A DNA stretch of 64,000 nt, taken from the NCBI GenBank assembly GCA_013166775.1, contig JABLTJ010000012.1:18132-82131 (forward strand), written 5' to 3'. The notes below the pieces were generated by a model. That model was given only the letters and a program-made list of their open reading frames with translations. It was not told the DNA's origin and did not search any database. The position numbers and the translations under genes are program-made. Shown here in pieces: positions 33,927 through 44,384 of this stretch. Source of the stretch: Promethearchaeati archaeon. GTDB taxonomy: Archaea > Asgardarchaeota > Heimdallarchaeia > Heimdallarchaeales > Heimdallarchaeaceae. Numbering within the stretch: the first letter of the stretch is position 1; each line of letters starts with the position of its first letter.

Positions 33927-35663
33927 TTATTTCTTTTTGTTATCTTTGATCATTAGATATTCCTTTACTATGCTTTCTAATTCCTTTTTTGTGATTCTAC
34001 TATCTTCCTCGATTTTCCCATCCAAGAGTCTGATATGTCTAAAACCTGGACGAAGCAGAGATAAATCGTGAGAACAGACAACTACAGTTGCTTTATTTAT
34101 TCGTACAATATCCATGAGGAGATCCATGATTGTTCGAGCTAGTTCACTATCCATATTTGCAGTTGGTTCGTCAGCTAAGATGACTATTGTTTTTCGAGAT
34201 AAAGCAGCAGCTAGAGTAGCTCTTTGGATTTCACCTGCTGAAAGCTCGTTTGGATATGAATCAAGCTTGTGGTCGATGTGACATTCTTTCACAATAGAAT
34301 TACTATATTCCACATCATACTTTTCACCAGAGAAGAGATTCGGGATAAGTAGATTGTCCTTAACTTGTAATGGATCAAATAGATTGTTGTGTTGTGATAT
34401 GTAAGCAATGTTATTTAATCTGTAGAGTGAAACCAAGCTTTCTTTCTCTTCTGTTATCGGAAACTTACTCACCTTAATTGTACCTTCATTAGGTTTTATC
34501 AGTCCTGCTATAAGATTAAGAAGTGTAGTTTTACCTACACCAGAAGGACCAGACAAGAAAACAAAGTCTCCTTTGTCGATATTTAGGTCAATTTTCTGAA
34601 TAACTTCATTGTAACCAGCTTCAGATTTATATCCTTTTGAGAGACCTTTTATTCTTATGAGTGGTTGAGCTTTCTTAGGAGGAATAAATTCTCTACTTAA
34701 AATGGCTTCGACATCTTCAAATTTGACTCTCTCTATTTGTTCTTCTATGTCTTCAGCAGGACTGGTTAATAGATTGTAAATTTGATCTCGAGTGATGATT
34801 TCTGGATTCCAGAAGAGACCCATTTTTTTCGAAGGGTGCATATCAAATTCTATTATATCACTCAAAGCTGCTATTGATTTTATTTCATCAGGTATTCTGA
34901 CAAAATTTGAGGGATCAATGTAAGCTTTATTAATCTCAGAAGAGTGCATCAGAAATTCTAATTGATCTCTCCCCATATCTCTACTGATACCTGCTAATCG
35001 TCCATCTCTTAATATGAAACTTTTTTCGAAGATTGTTCTGTAGCGAATATCATGTGTTACAACAAGAATAGTTGTACCTAATGACATGTTTACTTGCTTG
35101 ATTGTCTCAATCATTTCACGAGTGTGTTGACTGTCCAATTGCCCTGAAGGTTCATCTGCCAAGATAATTTCAGGTTTTTTAGCAAGAGCTACTCCCAGAG
35201 AGAGTCTCATTGCTTCTCCTCCAGATAACTTTGCAACAGTATTATTCTTGACATGTTCTAAGTTCAGTAGTTTAATTAGCTCATCAACTTCTCTGTTCGA
35301 TTGCTCTCTAGGTAGGTAGAAGATTTTCTTAGGGATAAGTAAATTCTGTCGTACACTTAGATGAGAAAAGAGATTTTCACTGATGAATTGATTAATCATT
35401 CCAACACTATAAAATCTGAACTCTCGTCTTTCATACTCATTCAGCTTGTCAAATCTTTGATCCTTAATGTATAATGCACCACTAGTTAATTCATCGACTC
35501 CAGCTATCATATTAATTAGGGTGGTCTTTCCTGAGCCACTTGGACCGATAATACTTACTAGTTCTCCTTCCTTTATGTTAAGATTAAGCCCTCTTAAAGC
35601 TGCAACTGAAACTTCTGTAACAGAATCTTGGTAGATTTTTATTATATCTTCGCATCTTATCAT
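33927..35663 (-). CDS. ABC transporter ATPase with two fused NBDs (LolD/MacB type)
   Basis: A 578-residue protein with two tandem LolD/MacB-like ATPase domains. NBD1 (about 1-215) has Walker A GPSGSGKTT, signature LSGGEAMRLSLG and Walker B IILADEPSGQLD. NBD2 (about 335-565) has Walker A GPSGVGKTT, signature LSAGEIQRATLA and Walker B VILADEPTANMD. Both carry the catalytic Glu and a switch His (VVTHDIR; VCSHDLS), so both sites look competent. The linker (about 230-335) is charged. The start chosen is the ATG with GGAGTGA 5 nt upstream; a GTG overlapping the upstream stop is the alternative. It is coupled to the FtsX-type permease gene. The pair should work as a mechanotransmission-type ABC system rather than a classic importer. 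Confidence 0.92.
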   Translation of the reverse strand: MIRCEDIIKIYQDSVTEVSVAALRGLNLNIKEGELVSIIGPSGSGKTTLINMIAGVDELTSGALYIKDQRFDKLNEYERREFRFYSVGMINQFISENLFSHLSVRQNLLIPKKIFYLPREQSNREVDELIKLLNLEHVKNNTVAKLSGGEAMRLSLGVALAKKPEIILADEPSGQLDSQHTREMIETIKQVNMSLGTTILVVTHDIRYRTIFEKSFILRDGRLAGISRDMGRDQLEFLMHSSEINKAYIDPSNFVRIPDEIKSIAALSDIIEFDMHPSKKMGLFWNPEIITRDQIYNLLTSPAEDIEEQIERVKFEDVEAILSREFIPPKKAQPLIRIKGLSKGYKSEAGYNEVIQKIDLNIDKGDFVFLSGPSGVGKTTLLNLIAGLIKPNEGTIKVSKFPITEEKESLVSLYRLNNIAYISQHNNLFDPLQVKDNLLIPNLFSGEKYDVEYSNSIVKECHIDHKLDSYPNELSAGEIQRATLAAALSRKTIVILADEPTANMDSELARTIMDLLMDIVRINKATVVVCSHDLSLLRPGFRHIRLLDGKIEEDSRITKKELESIVKEYLMIKDNKKK

Positions 35664-35668
35664 CTTTA

Positions 35669-38600
35669 TCACTCCAGATTCCTTGGTGTAAACCTCACAA
35701 AGTTTATTTTCATTGCTACAAAGAAAATTAAATAGAACAGAATAGGTATTCCCAGAAATATCAGTAACATTGCTGGATAGGGATAAGGAATAACATAAGG
35801 AATTGATGAGTATGTAAAACTCAACATCAAAAATCCTGTTAATCGAACTAATCCGTAACCTGCTACTCCACCAAGAAGCAAACCAGGGAGGATTGCAGAG
35901 ATTAGAAGTTCTAATCCTGTCATGAGAATAATATTATTTGAAGGGATACCTATTTTTTTCAAGACATCATGTTTAATAATACGTTTTTGCAAAATCTTGA
36001 TTGGATTACTTAGACTTGTAAATATAATTGCTACCAAACAGATTAGAATTCCAAAAACAAATTCAGCTGTCATCAACGAATAGAATGGAAAATCTCTGAT
36101 CAACAATGTATCAGCTTCTTCTTCTGTTGATTCCACATTTATGTTGAGATCCTTCTCAAGTTGTTCTGCAAACTTAATTTGATTTATCGTTGGTTTCAAT
36201 TTAATTAATAATCTATCAATTGTATTCCCTTCGTATTCATGAGTTGACTCATTAAGTTTCTTGTAATTTTCCTTATTAGTTACAAAATAATAATCACTGG
36301 GAAGGAGTGATTCTTGTTCATCATAAAAAATCGGATAGAGGTTAAAAGTTGAGGAAATAGTAAATGTAAATTCTGCTGATCCATTTGAAAAAGTATAACT
36401 AGATTCTTCTCTAGATACAAAGTTGAAAAATGCTCTTGAGACCATCATGGTATCTAGTAAGTCTGTTTCTTGAACTCTATCGTTCCAGTCCTCGAAGATG
36501 TACTTCGGTGGTTTGAATGCTGATGATAGATAATCATTAATGTTATTGTAGACAAGAGTATATAATGACGTATAATAATAGAAATTATGATATACAGAGA
36601 TATTAGATATGCTATCAATTTCATTATAAAGATTTAATTTACCCAATATGCTGGAAGTATCAAGATCTTGCCAATTACTAATATATAGATCACTTCCTCC
36701 ATGAAGTAACGTTTCGTTTTGAATCTTAGTTTGGATTGCTATCGGTGACAAAATGAATGGCATTATTACTCCTATAATGATAACGTAAGTTAAAAAAGTG
36801 TTATTGAATAAATTGATATCAGAACGTACATCAACTAGAGAAAGAGAAAATTTGGTTTTCTTTATTCTCCAAGATATTTTACTTAGAACAATCATTAGAA
36901 TTTTATGAAGATCTTTCATCAATAATCCGACGCCAAGTAGAGCAACCATTACTCCTATACCCATAAGATAAATGAAGATTAGAGCAAAACTTGCAATGCC
37001 AGGGACAGCGAAACCAAATGCAAACATACTAAATAACCAGATACCTATTCCAGCTATTATCCCTCCAAGAATGATAATAAAGATGTGATTTAATCTAAGT
37101 ATTTTAAGTAATTTAACTAGTCTTCTTGGAGTTTTTTGTATTTTCTTCTCAGCTTTTGACATACGAACTATTCGTGGAAACGAAATTAGTATTAAAAGAA
37201 TCAAAGTTATACCTACTGAGAGAGGAACACTAGTGAAACTTATTTTTGCGGGTGTTTGTTTAAATTCAAGAAACTTGTCTACCCTTATTAATGGAGGTAA
37301 AAGAGCTAGAGTTATTAAAAATCCAATTAGAGCTGAAAGTATTGCTTCTATTGTTTTCATAGAGAGATAAATGAAGGAGATATTACCCGTTGATAATCCC
37401 TTGGATCTTAAGATTCTTATTTCTTGTTCGAAACTTAATCCAAATAATTCATTCACTTCGAAAATTAGAAACCACGCTAGATATATAATTGGTACTAAGA
37501 TAAAGAGGACAAGAATTTGAGCTGTTGCTAAAGTAGATTCTATACCATAAAATGCATATAAGAATTCATTATTAATTATCCAAATACTTTGAGGGAGATG
37601 AGAAAAACTGTAAGGACTTCTGCTTACCAAAGTATTCAGTTCTTCATTCAAAACTGAAATTTCATTTGGAGAAATATCTGAAAAATCATAGGAAAACTGA
37701 ATATTACCTAGTATATAAAGAGAAGAACTTGTTACGTTTTCATAAGTCTTGAAGAAATAATCCACAGGATTTAATGCAATATTGTGATTAGTTAGGAAAT
37801 TAACAGGATCTTTAGGTAGATTAAGTTCTTTACATAATGAGATCAAGACTGAATAACTGGGAACACTAATTATTCCCTTAATTGTCAGATTGTTGTCAGA
37901 AAATGGCAAATCAATAATTTCACCAAGTTGAAGATCAAGTAAATCTTGAAGATATGAAGAAATGAGAATATCTCCACTATCAGTTGGAAGATTACCTTCT
38001 TCAAGCAAGGATTTTAGAAGTGGATTATAGCTTTCTGTATATGCATGATTTTCTATATAATCATCCAGACCTACTTGAATTGACAAAGATGAACCTAAAG
38101 AATAATAATATCCTGTGATTATTCTAGAAAACAAAACTGTGTTTCTCTCTATTGAATTTACTATTTCTTCTATCGCCATTTCTGTTATGTTCTTGGTTAA
38201 ATCACCTATGGTTACACCTATAGAAGGTATACTGAAATATACTGATGAAGTACCGTTATCATATATATCATAATTAGAAATATAATCAAAAACTAAAGAA
38301 TTTCTTTTTGAATCATAAAGACTTGCGCTTGCAATAATTATTGTTGCTAGGATAGTAAACCCAAGCAAATTGATAACCAAACGTTTCTTATTAGTTCTCC
38401 ACAGCACAAAAATCAAACTTGAAGCATTTAGAAAGAATAACCAGATATTAGTAAATACAAGTTTTGCTTTTGAAACATCAGCAATAATGGGTCGAAGTAA
38501 GAAAGCTTTCAGTTTCTTAATACCTCTGTTTATTCTTTTGTGAAAGATTGCATAAGTAAGACCAAAAACTGCAATTGGGACTGCCAATGCGTACCAATAT

Positions 38601-39922
38601 TTTAACCAAAAATATGCAAATGCAGAATAATTCTTAAGACCAAATAGTAATGGTTGTTCTGGGTAAAAAATAGAGAGATCAGAATACAGATTCATTGCAA
38701 TTACGAACTTACCTAGAAAATGAAAATTGGAAATTTGCTTAGTGCTCAAAGATGATGTATAGCTTACGAGATAAGACCCGTTTTCAAAAACATATGCAGA
38801 TGCTGAATAAAACGAATATCTTACTACTCCCCTTTCAAGAGTAATTTCTTCAGCAGATAAGGTATTTTCTTCTTCTGTTATGATTGTAATTTTCCCAGTA
38901 ACACTATAGTCATACCCATATCTAGATGCATCCTCAATATAGTATACATCACTGAATTCATCAAATACATAGTAAGTAGCATTCTCATAAGAATGTACAT
39001 GATATTCACTCATATAATACTTTTCAAGAGCTATAGACGTAAAAGATGATTCAGATATTGTTTCATTTATATCGAATTCAGCGGTATAAAAACTTCCATA
39101 GGACACGAAAGAAATATGGAATTTGTTATCAGATCCAACAGCTAAATCTGATTCGAACCAGTCCATTTCAAGTGTGATAGAGGTAGAATTATAATAACTC
39201 TCTACCTGATATCCGGTACTAAATCCAACTACAGTAAGAGTCATATTATAATGATCTTGACCATAATTAGAAAACTGAAGTAATCCAAATAACTCTCCAT
39301 TCATAATTGCTAAGGAGCGTAAATAATATGGGGAAAATGGTAACTCATAATTCTTGTTTATTACTGAACCATTTGGATAGATTGCTCTATGATAAATAAT
39401 TGAGTTGGCTTCCCAATTCTCGTCAACATACAGAAGATGAATGGCATCGTCTTCTACAAAGAAATAAGCAGATTCATGATACTCTTGAGAAATAAAGATT
39501 GAAGATATTTCAGAGTTTTCTTCAGTCCATTCATAGAGTCTTAAGATTGTACCGTAATGTTGACCACTAAGTGAATAGAAGAGATAAATCCCATCCCCTA
39601 CAGTTCTAGCTTCAAAAGTATAAGAAGCATAATAATCGCTTTCAATGACTCTTTCAATTTCATCATTTACAACATGTAAGATAACAAATGAATAATTAAA
39701 ATAACTAATCTGAACAAAGTAATGAGTCCTATCCTCAGAATCAAGCAAAGCTCTTGTTTGTATCCAACTTATATCATCAGAGCTTTTTGTATACATTATT
39801 GGTTGGTCAGTAACAACATCGGGGAGAGCAAAAGAATTTGTGGAACTTAGAAAAGTCATAAAGATAACAATTGCCAGAGCAACAGTAAGAATTTTTTTCC
39901 TTCCAAGTTTTAACATTACCAT
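35669..39922 (-). CDS. FtsX/MacB-type ABC permease with large extracytoplasmic beta domain
   Basis: A 1417-residue permease. A signal/anchor helix (about 8-30) is followed by roughly 400 Tyr/Ser-rich extracytoplasmic residues with regular beta blades, then two helices around residues 430-520, a MacB-like extracytoplasmic domain (to about 790), and a first FtsX helix group (VPIIYLAWFLIFEV, IGFLITLALLPPLI). A second half holds another set (IIAGIGIWLFSMFAFGFA), another extracellular domain and the last three helices (TGLELLISAILPGLLLGGV). The doubled layout matches the fused two-NBD ATPase. A TATA-like TTTATAAT at 39939-39946 lies about 20 nt before the ATG at 39922, so the transcript is probably leaderless. 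Likely substrate: lipid, lipoprotein or surface peptide. Confidence 0.88.
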   Translation of the reverse strand: MVMLKLGRKKILTVALAIVIFMTFLSSTNSFALPDVVTDQPIMYTKSSDDISWIQTRALLDSEDRTHYFVQISYFNYSFVILHVVNDEIERVIESDYYASYTFEARTVGDGIYLFYSLSGQHYGTILRLYEWTEENSEISSIFISQEYHESAYFFVEDDAIHLLYVDENWEANSIIYHRAIYPNGSVINKNYELPFSPYYLRSLAIMNGELFGLLQFSNYGQDHYNMTLTVVGFSTGYQVESYYNSTSITLEMDWFESDLAVGSDNKFHISFVSYGSFYTAEFDINETISESSFTSIALEKYYMSEYHVHSYENATYYVFDEFSDVYYIEDASRYGYDYSVTGKITIITEEENTLSAEEITLERGVVRYSFYSASAYVFENGSYLVSYTSSLSTKQISNFHFLGKFVIAMNLYSDLSIFYPEQPLLFGLKNYSAFAYFWLKYWYALAVPIAVFGLTYAIFHKRINRGIKKLKAFLLRPIIADVSKAKLVFTNIWLFFLNASSLIFVLWRTNKKRLVINLLGFTILATIIIASASLYDSKRNSLVFDYISNYDIYDNGTSSVYFSIPSIGVTIGDLTKNITEMAIEEIVNSIERNTVLFSRIITGYYYSLGSSLSIQVGLDDYIENHAYTESYNPLLKSLLEEGNLPTDSGDILISSYLQDLLDLQLGEIIDLPFSDNNLTIKGIISVPSYSVLISLCKELNLPKDPVNFLTNHNIALNPVDYFFKTYENVTSSSLYILGNIQFSYDFSDISPNEISVLNEELNTLVSRSPYSFSHLPQSIWIINNEFLYAFYGIESTLATAQILVLFILVPIIYLAWFLIFEVNELFGLSFEQEIRILRSKGLSTGNISFIYLSMKTIEAILSALIGFLITLALLPPLIRVDKFLEFKQTPAKISFTSVPLSVGITLILLILISFPRIVRMSKAEKKIQKTPRRLVKLLKILRLNHIFIIILGGIIAGIGIWLFSMFAFGFAVPGIASFALIFIYLMGIGVMVALLGVGLLMKDLHKILMIVLSKISWRIKKTKFSLSLVDVRSDINLFNNTFLTYVIIIGVIMPFILSPIAIQTKIQNETLLHGGSDLYISNWQDLDTSSILGKLNLYNEIDSISNISVYHNFYYYTSLYTLVYNNINDYLSSAFKPPKYIFEDWNDRVQETDLLDTMMVSRAFFNFVSREESSYTFSNGSAEFTFTISSTFNLYPIFYDEQESLLPSDYYFVTNKENYKKLNESTHEYEGNTIDRLLIKLKPTINQIKFAEQLEKDLNINVESTEEEADTLLIRDFPFYSLMTAEFVFGILICLVAIIFTSLSNPIKILQKRIIKHDVLKKIGIPSNNIILMTGLELLISAILPGLLLGGVAGYGLVRLTGFLMLSFTYSSIPYVIPYPYPAMLLIFLGIPILFYLIFFVAMKINFVRFTPRNLE

Positions 39923-40188
39923 GGTTATCACTTACACTATTATAAATCTAGGTTAAAATATACTAATAAACTCTAAAAGATAATTGTGTATTCATTAACA
40001 CAAATGGATTAGGATTCATTATTCCTACAACTTCTTACTCTAAGAAAATGCATCCTTTGATTCTAAAGCAAATTCTTGAAATTAATTTTAGGGGTTCAAA
40101 ACTATATTTTCACACAAAATCTTATAATCAACTATCACATCTCTAGTAAAAATCTTTCTCTTTCAAACGACTAGGAGAGGTTTATAAA

Positions 40189-40998
40189 ATGAGTAAAATT
40201 ATCAATGATTTTCGTCATTATCCTAAATGGATAAAAAACATCATGAATAGATTTATGCATAGATTATTGTTGTCAAAATATGACTATTCCGATTTAAAAT
40301 TCTTAAACTATGGGTATGAAAACTTAGATTCTGAAAGAGAAGATCTTGAATTAGAGGAAGATGATGAGTCGGAACGTTATTGTCTTCAACTCTATAATCA
40401 TACTATAAGTGGAGTTGATCTTAAAGGGAAGGATATCTTAGAAGTTGGAAGTGGACGTGGTGGTGGTGCATCTTTTATTACACGTTACTATGATCCAAAT
40501 TCGTATATTGGTCTAGATCTTTCAAAAAAATTGATTCGTTTTTGTAATAAGAACTGCAATCTGCCAGGTCTTTCATTCGTCTACGGTAACGCTGAGAACC
40601 TCCCATTTGATGGTAATTCATTTGATGCTATAGTGAATATTGAATCTTCTAGAGATTATTGTAATGTTGACATTTTCTTGACTGAAGCATACCGAGTTCT
40701 TCGTCAAGGTGGCTTTCTACTTTTTGCTGATTTGAGAACAGTTGAAGGCAAAGAAATATTGAAAAATCAAATCAATGAAGCAGGTTTTGATATAACAGAA
40801 GAAGAGGATATTACAAAAAATACACTGAAAGCTCTTGATTTAGATTATAAAAGAAGATACAAATTAGTTGACGACAAAGCTCCTCGTTTTCTGGAAAAAC
40901 TAGGAAAAGAATGGTCGGGTCTTAGGGGTACAGAGAGATATGAATCATTTGCAGAGGGTTCTTTGATTTACCTAAGATATTTATTAAAGAAACCATAA
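40189..40998 (+). CDS. Class I SAM-dependent methyltransferase
   Basis: A 269-residue methyltransferase with motif I DILEVGSGRGGGASF, acidic motif II YIGLDLSKKLI, VYGNAENLPFDGNSFDAIVNI (motifs III/IV) and post-motif AYRVLRQGGFLLFADLR. It belongs to the ubiquinone/menaquinone and natural-product methyltransferase-like group; the N-terminal FRHYPKWIKNIMNRFMHR segment suggests a membrane-associated lipid or polyketide-type substrate. The substrate is not identifiable. The start has GGAGAGG and 257 bp of upstream noncoding sequence. Convergent with the decayed propeller copy C. Confidence 0.85.
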   Translation: MSKIINDFRHYPKWIKNIMNRFMHRLLLSKYDYSDLKFLNYGYENLDSEREDLELEEDDESERYCLQLYNHTISGVDLKGKDILEVGSGRGGGASFITRYYDPNSYIGLDLSKKLIRFCNKNCNLPGLSFVYGNAENLPFDGNSFDAIVNIESSRDYCNVDIFLTEAYRVLRQGGFLLFADLRTVEGKEILKNQINEAGFDITEEEDITKNTLKALDLDYKRRYKLVDDKAPRFLEKLGKEWSGLRGTERYESFAEGSLIYLRYLLKKP

Positions 40999-41055
40999 AC
41001 TATGAATTATATTTTAAGTATAATTTTAAGAATTAAAAAAAAGAAATAAAGAGAA

Positions 41056-41981
41056 TTATTTTTTAGACTTCTTGAAAGAAGATGTTGTTTTAAGCACAAA
41101 GAAAGTAGCAACGCTGAGAATTATTTGAAATCCTCCAAGAATTCCTGCTAAGACAAGAATTTCTCCCATTCGTAATGCTTTAAAGAAACCTAATCCAGAT
41201 ACGTCATCATTTATTACTATAGAATTTACATTAGACGAATCACTTTCTCCAAAATCATTTTTAGCTACAATTGAATAATAATAGGTACCGGTTTCATTGA
41301 TGGTATCGAAAAAACTACTAGTAGTTACAGAAGCAATAGGAGTCAAACTTGAGATTGACCAAATGTAAACTTCTTCTCTATAGATATCGTAATCTGTTGC
41401 ACTTAGGGAATCACTCCAATCAACACTCAAATCACCAAGTGGTGCAGGATTTTGAGTAAATGGAGCTAAAATAGGTATTTCTGGTGGTTCTACTAGCTTA
41501 TTATAGAAAACATCCCATTCAGATCCAGCACTTAAAACATCTTCATAATCTGTCCATACTACATGTATATTTCCAAGAGAATCAATTGCTAGCCGAGGAG
41601 CTTCATTAGTTACAGTACTTTCAGTAGAAACAAGCTCAAAACTAGACCAGGTTTCAGATGCATAATCCCAATTCATATAAAAAATATCAACATCTGAACC
41701 TGAACCTGCAAGATCATTTGTATAATCTTGCCAAACAATGTGAATATTGTTTGAATCATCAATTATCATCTCTACATTAAAAGCATTCGCATCTCCTTCA
41801 GTTAAAACTTCAATATCTGTCCAGAACCAATTAGAATAATCAACACTGCTTAAAGATATTTCAGAGTTTTCGTCACCTGCATAAGCTAAAATATTACTAG
41901 AGTAAATTAGGGGAGAGATAAGAATAACAAAACAAAAATCTGTAAGAATCTTTTTTTCAGAATAAACACCAATATCGACAT
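41056..41981 (-). pseudogene. Decayed surface propeller protein (copy C): two blades, frameshifted start
   Basis: The open frame (41056-41769) encodes only two of the seven Asp-rich blades (HIVWQDYTNDLAGSGSD; HVVWTDYEDVLSAGSEWD), then the Fn3-like domain, the anchor helix GEILVLAGILGGFQIILSVAT and a Lys tail. Reading further upstream, the frame continues through a typical mature N-terminus (DYSNWFWTDIEVLTEGD) and half a signal peptide, with no ATG, GTG or TTG. An ATG at 41981 lies in another frame; adding one A to the A7 tract at 41951-41957 (T7 on the plus strand) would join it to this frame. So the copy has lost five blades and carries a one-base frameshift, which may be genuine decay or an indel in the assembly. 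Confidence 0.75.
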
Positions 41982-42095
41982 GGCTGCCTCTAATCTAAAA
42001 AGATTATTCACAAAGAAAAAGAGAAATTTTGATTGGATTCCTATATTCGAAAGAGTAATATTATTAAATAACATAATGATGTTTATCTGATAATA

Positions 42096-43328
42096 TTGAA
42101 AAAAATTATTAAAGCAGCTCCTGATTATTTACCTTTAAGTATTCTTGAATTTATAAGACATTTTGCTAATCTTCTTACTCGAAAAAAGTATAACCTCTGG
42201 ATAAATTACGACTATTATACAAAGATAATAGGATATTCATGCAGGTCACTATTTGAAGTTTGTATGGAGTATTTTCACAAAGATGATTTAACAATCGCTA
42301 CCTCACCTTTACATCACACTTCTTTTAGAAATATAATTGAAAGATTTGTAAAGCCTGAAAATATACACATAATCAAGTTAAATAGTAATTATAATGAAAT
42401 TGAAAAAATTCCTGAAATGGAAAAATGCGATTTAGTAATTATAACTCACTTATTTGGTCAAGACATGGATTTATCTTGTTTATTAGAATTTAAAGAAAAA
42501 CATAACTGTATAATTATAGAAGATAGAGTTCAAGGTGGAACTCTTGATTTAGAATTCAGTACCGATATTGTTGATATCTCTCTTTATTCAATGGCTATGG
42601 ATAAAAGACCTGTTGCTCTAGGGGGAGGATTCATGAATATTATTAATAAACGTGAAAAGTTAATTGAAGATGCAAAAAAAAGGATTGAAACATTACCAAG
42701 AGAAAAAAGAAGGAAGAGGTTTTTTGATTTACTAAAAAAAATCCCTACTTATATAATATATAATAGTAGAACGTTTCTATTCATAGTTATGAATATAATC
42801 AGATTTCTAAGTGTTTTTAGTAGAAGAATAAGTTTATTGAAAATTACCATATCTTATAGAACTAAAAATCCAGGTTTTAGTCATTTTGATTATATGCTGA
42901 AACCATCAAATGCGTTATTAAAATCAATGTTTAAAAAATTTGAAAACTATGAGAAAATGGAAAAATTATATAGAGAGAAATTTACACTTTTCTTTAATTG
43001 TTTTTCTCCAAATATAATTTCCTACTTCTTCCCATGGATTAAGGATTATGCCTGTCTAACACCATATAATACCATTTTGATAGAAGAACATCTAGTAGAT
43101 CAATTTCTCGAATTTTTAAATAATGATTTTGTGTTTTGTATCCCTAAACCTACTTATAAAGTGTTTAATTTTTCTTATGAGAATGATTCAATAGATAAGA
43201 AATTCAATATTGGAATAATATATCTCCCTTCACTTGCAAATATGAAACTGAAAGAGATTAAATATCTATCTAGTAAAGTAAAGGAATTTTATGATACAAT
43301 TTATTCTGAGAAAGAAAAGAAAAAATAG
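42096..43328 (+). CDS. DegT/DnrJ/EryC1-like PLP-dependent aminotransferase
   Basis: A 410-residue protein resembling fold-type I sugar aminotransferases: IATSPLHHTSFRNIIE and VIITHLFGQDMDLSCL (family pattern THLFG-x-x-x-D), the Asp-containing CIIIEDRVQGG and a PLP-Lys segment YSMAMDKRPVALGGG. It lacks a clean HAxGA-type active-site motif, so it may be a divergent or non-sugar member. The N-terminus has a Tyr/Phe-rich hydrophobic insertion (TFLFIVMNIIRFL at about 225-240) that could touch the membrane. The start is TTG without a clear Shine-Dalgarno; the N-terminus is uncertain. A nucleotide-sugar or lipid-linked substrate is a guess. Confidence 0.7.
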   Translation: MKKIIKAAPDYLPLSILEFIRHFANLLTRKKYNLWINYDYYTKIIGYSCRSLFEVCMEYFHKDDLTIATSPLHHTSFRNIIERFVKPENIHIIKLNSNYNEIEKIPEMEKCDLVIITHLFGQDMDLSCLLEFKEKHNCIIIEDRVQGGTLDLEFSTDIVDISLYSMAMDKRPVALGGGFMNIINKREKLIEDAKKRIETLPREKRRKRFFDLLKKIPTYIIYNSRTFLFIVMNIIRFLSVFSRRISLLKITISYRTKNPGFSHFDYMLKPSNALLKSMFKKFENYEKMEKLYREKFTLFFNCFSPNIISYFFPWIKDYACLTPYNTILIEEHLVDQFLEFLNNDFVFCIPKPTYKVFNFSYENDSIDKKFNIGIIYLPSLANMKLKEIKYLSSKVKEFYDTIYSEKEKKK

Positions 43329-43539
43329 AAACGGTTTTTCAATATTTTCAATTGTATAAGGAGTTTTCTAAGTGAGATTATTTGTTAAGATTTTACTTTT
43401 CCTTCTATTTCTTCTTTTTCTCATAACGTAAATTGTTCTTATAATTGTTTAAATTTTTAGTTCAAAATTCCTTGTTTAGTTCCCATTTAAAAGGGAAAAG
43501 ATGAAGTATAGGTTATATATCAACACAGAAAGCTTTATC

Positions 43540-44139
43540 TTATTTCTTCGCTTTTAGGAGATACCAGTGTTTATGAATTTCTGTTAATTTCACTTTGAAT
43601 CCTATAGCTTGAAGCATTTCTTTAGTTAACTCTGCATTCTGTTTTTTTGATGGCACACCATAAGCTGTTCTAACAGCTGTTTTATCTGGAAAAATAACCT
43701 TTATCTTAATCAGAAAAACACCTTCTTCTTTTGCAATAGATGCATCCCATATCCAAAATTCTCCTTTTTGAGAAATGACTCTATAGACTTCTTTGAACAC
43801 TTCTCTTTTATCCTCGTTTGACATGTACATGATACTGAAAAAAGCTGTTGCGCTATCAAATTGTCCATCAGAGAATTTCAGATTTCTTGCATCAGCTAGT
43901 ATCCATTTAGCTTCTGGAGCTTTATGTTGAGCTTCATCTATTTCACTTTGAAGTTTATCTACAACTGTAATTCTGTCTCTTCCAATTTGTGCAATGATTC
44001 CTTCTCCACCTCCACCAATGTCAATAACAGAATTTTCTGGGATCGATTTGATTTCTATTTTGTGTGTTCTTTTTATTAATAGCTGAAGGATAAACTTTGC
44101 ATAATTGGATTTCTTAGATTTTTTCGGAGGTGTAGTCAT
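43540..44139 (-). CDS. Class I SAM-dependent methyltransferase (UbiE-like)
   Basis: A 199-residue methyltransferase: motif I SVIDIGGGGEGIIAQIG, acidic VVDKLQSEID, WILADARNLKFSDGQFDSATAFF and the post-motif VYRVISQKGEFWIWDA. The double Gly motif GGGGEG is a small variation of the usual GxGxG. The substrate is unknown. The gene stands alone, 245 bp upstream of propeller copy D in the minus-strand direction. Stop and start are clear. Confidence 0.85.
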   Translation of the reverse strand: MTTPPKKSKKSNYAKFILQLLIKRTHKIEIKSIPENSVIDIGGGGEGIIAQIGRDRITVVDKLQSEIDEAQHKAPEAKWILADARNLKFSDGQFDSATAFFSIMYMSNEDKREVFKEVYRVISQKGEFWIWDASIAKEEGVFLIKIKVIFPDKTAVRTAYGVPSKKQNAELTKEMLQAIGFKVKLTEIHKHWYLLKAKK

Positions 44140-44384
44140 ATTGAAAGATAATTAATTCAGCTTAAAATTCTTTCTCATTATTTTGTAATGTTTCAAGCTG
44201 ATTAGCTTATTATTTCATGAAGCTAATAGAGAGATTAAGATTAGTATTAACATTATCATTTTGTTAGTTTTAATAATATCACATCTAACAAATCATGAAT
44301 TTTATTTCACAATATATAAAGATATCTTGGACAAAATGAGATAGAAAAAAAAGAGCTCCCGTTAAGAATGAAAGAGAAGAAGAA

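Noticed and set aside
43329..43539. Possible RNA gene between the aminotransferase and the methyltransferase
   Set aside because: AT-rich with T tracts; no cloverleaf or stable stem that could be traced by eye.
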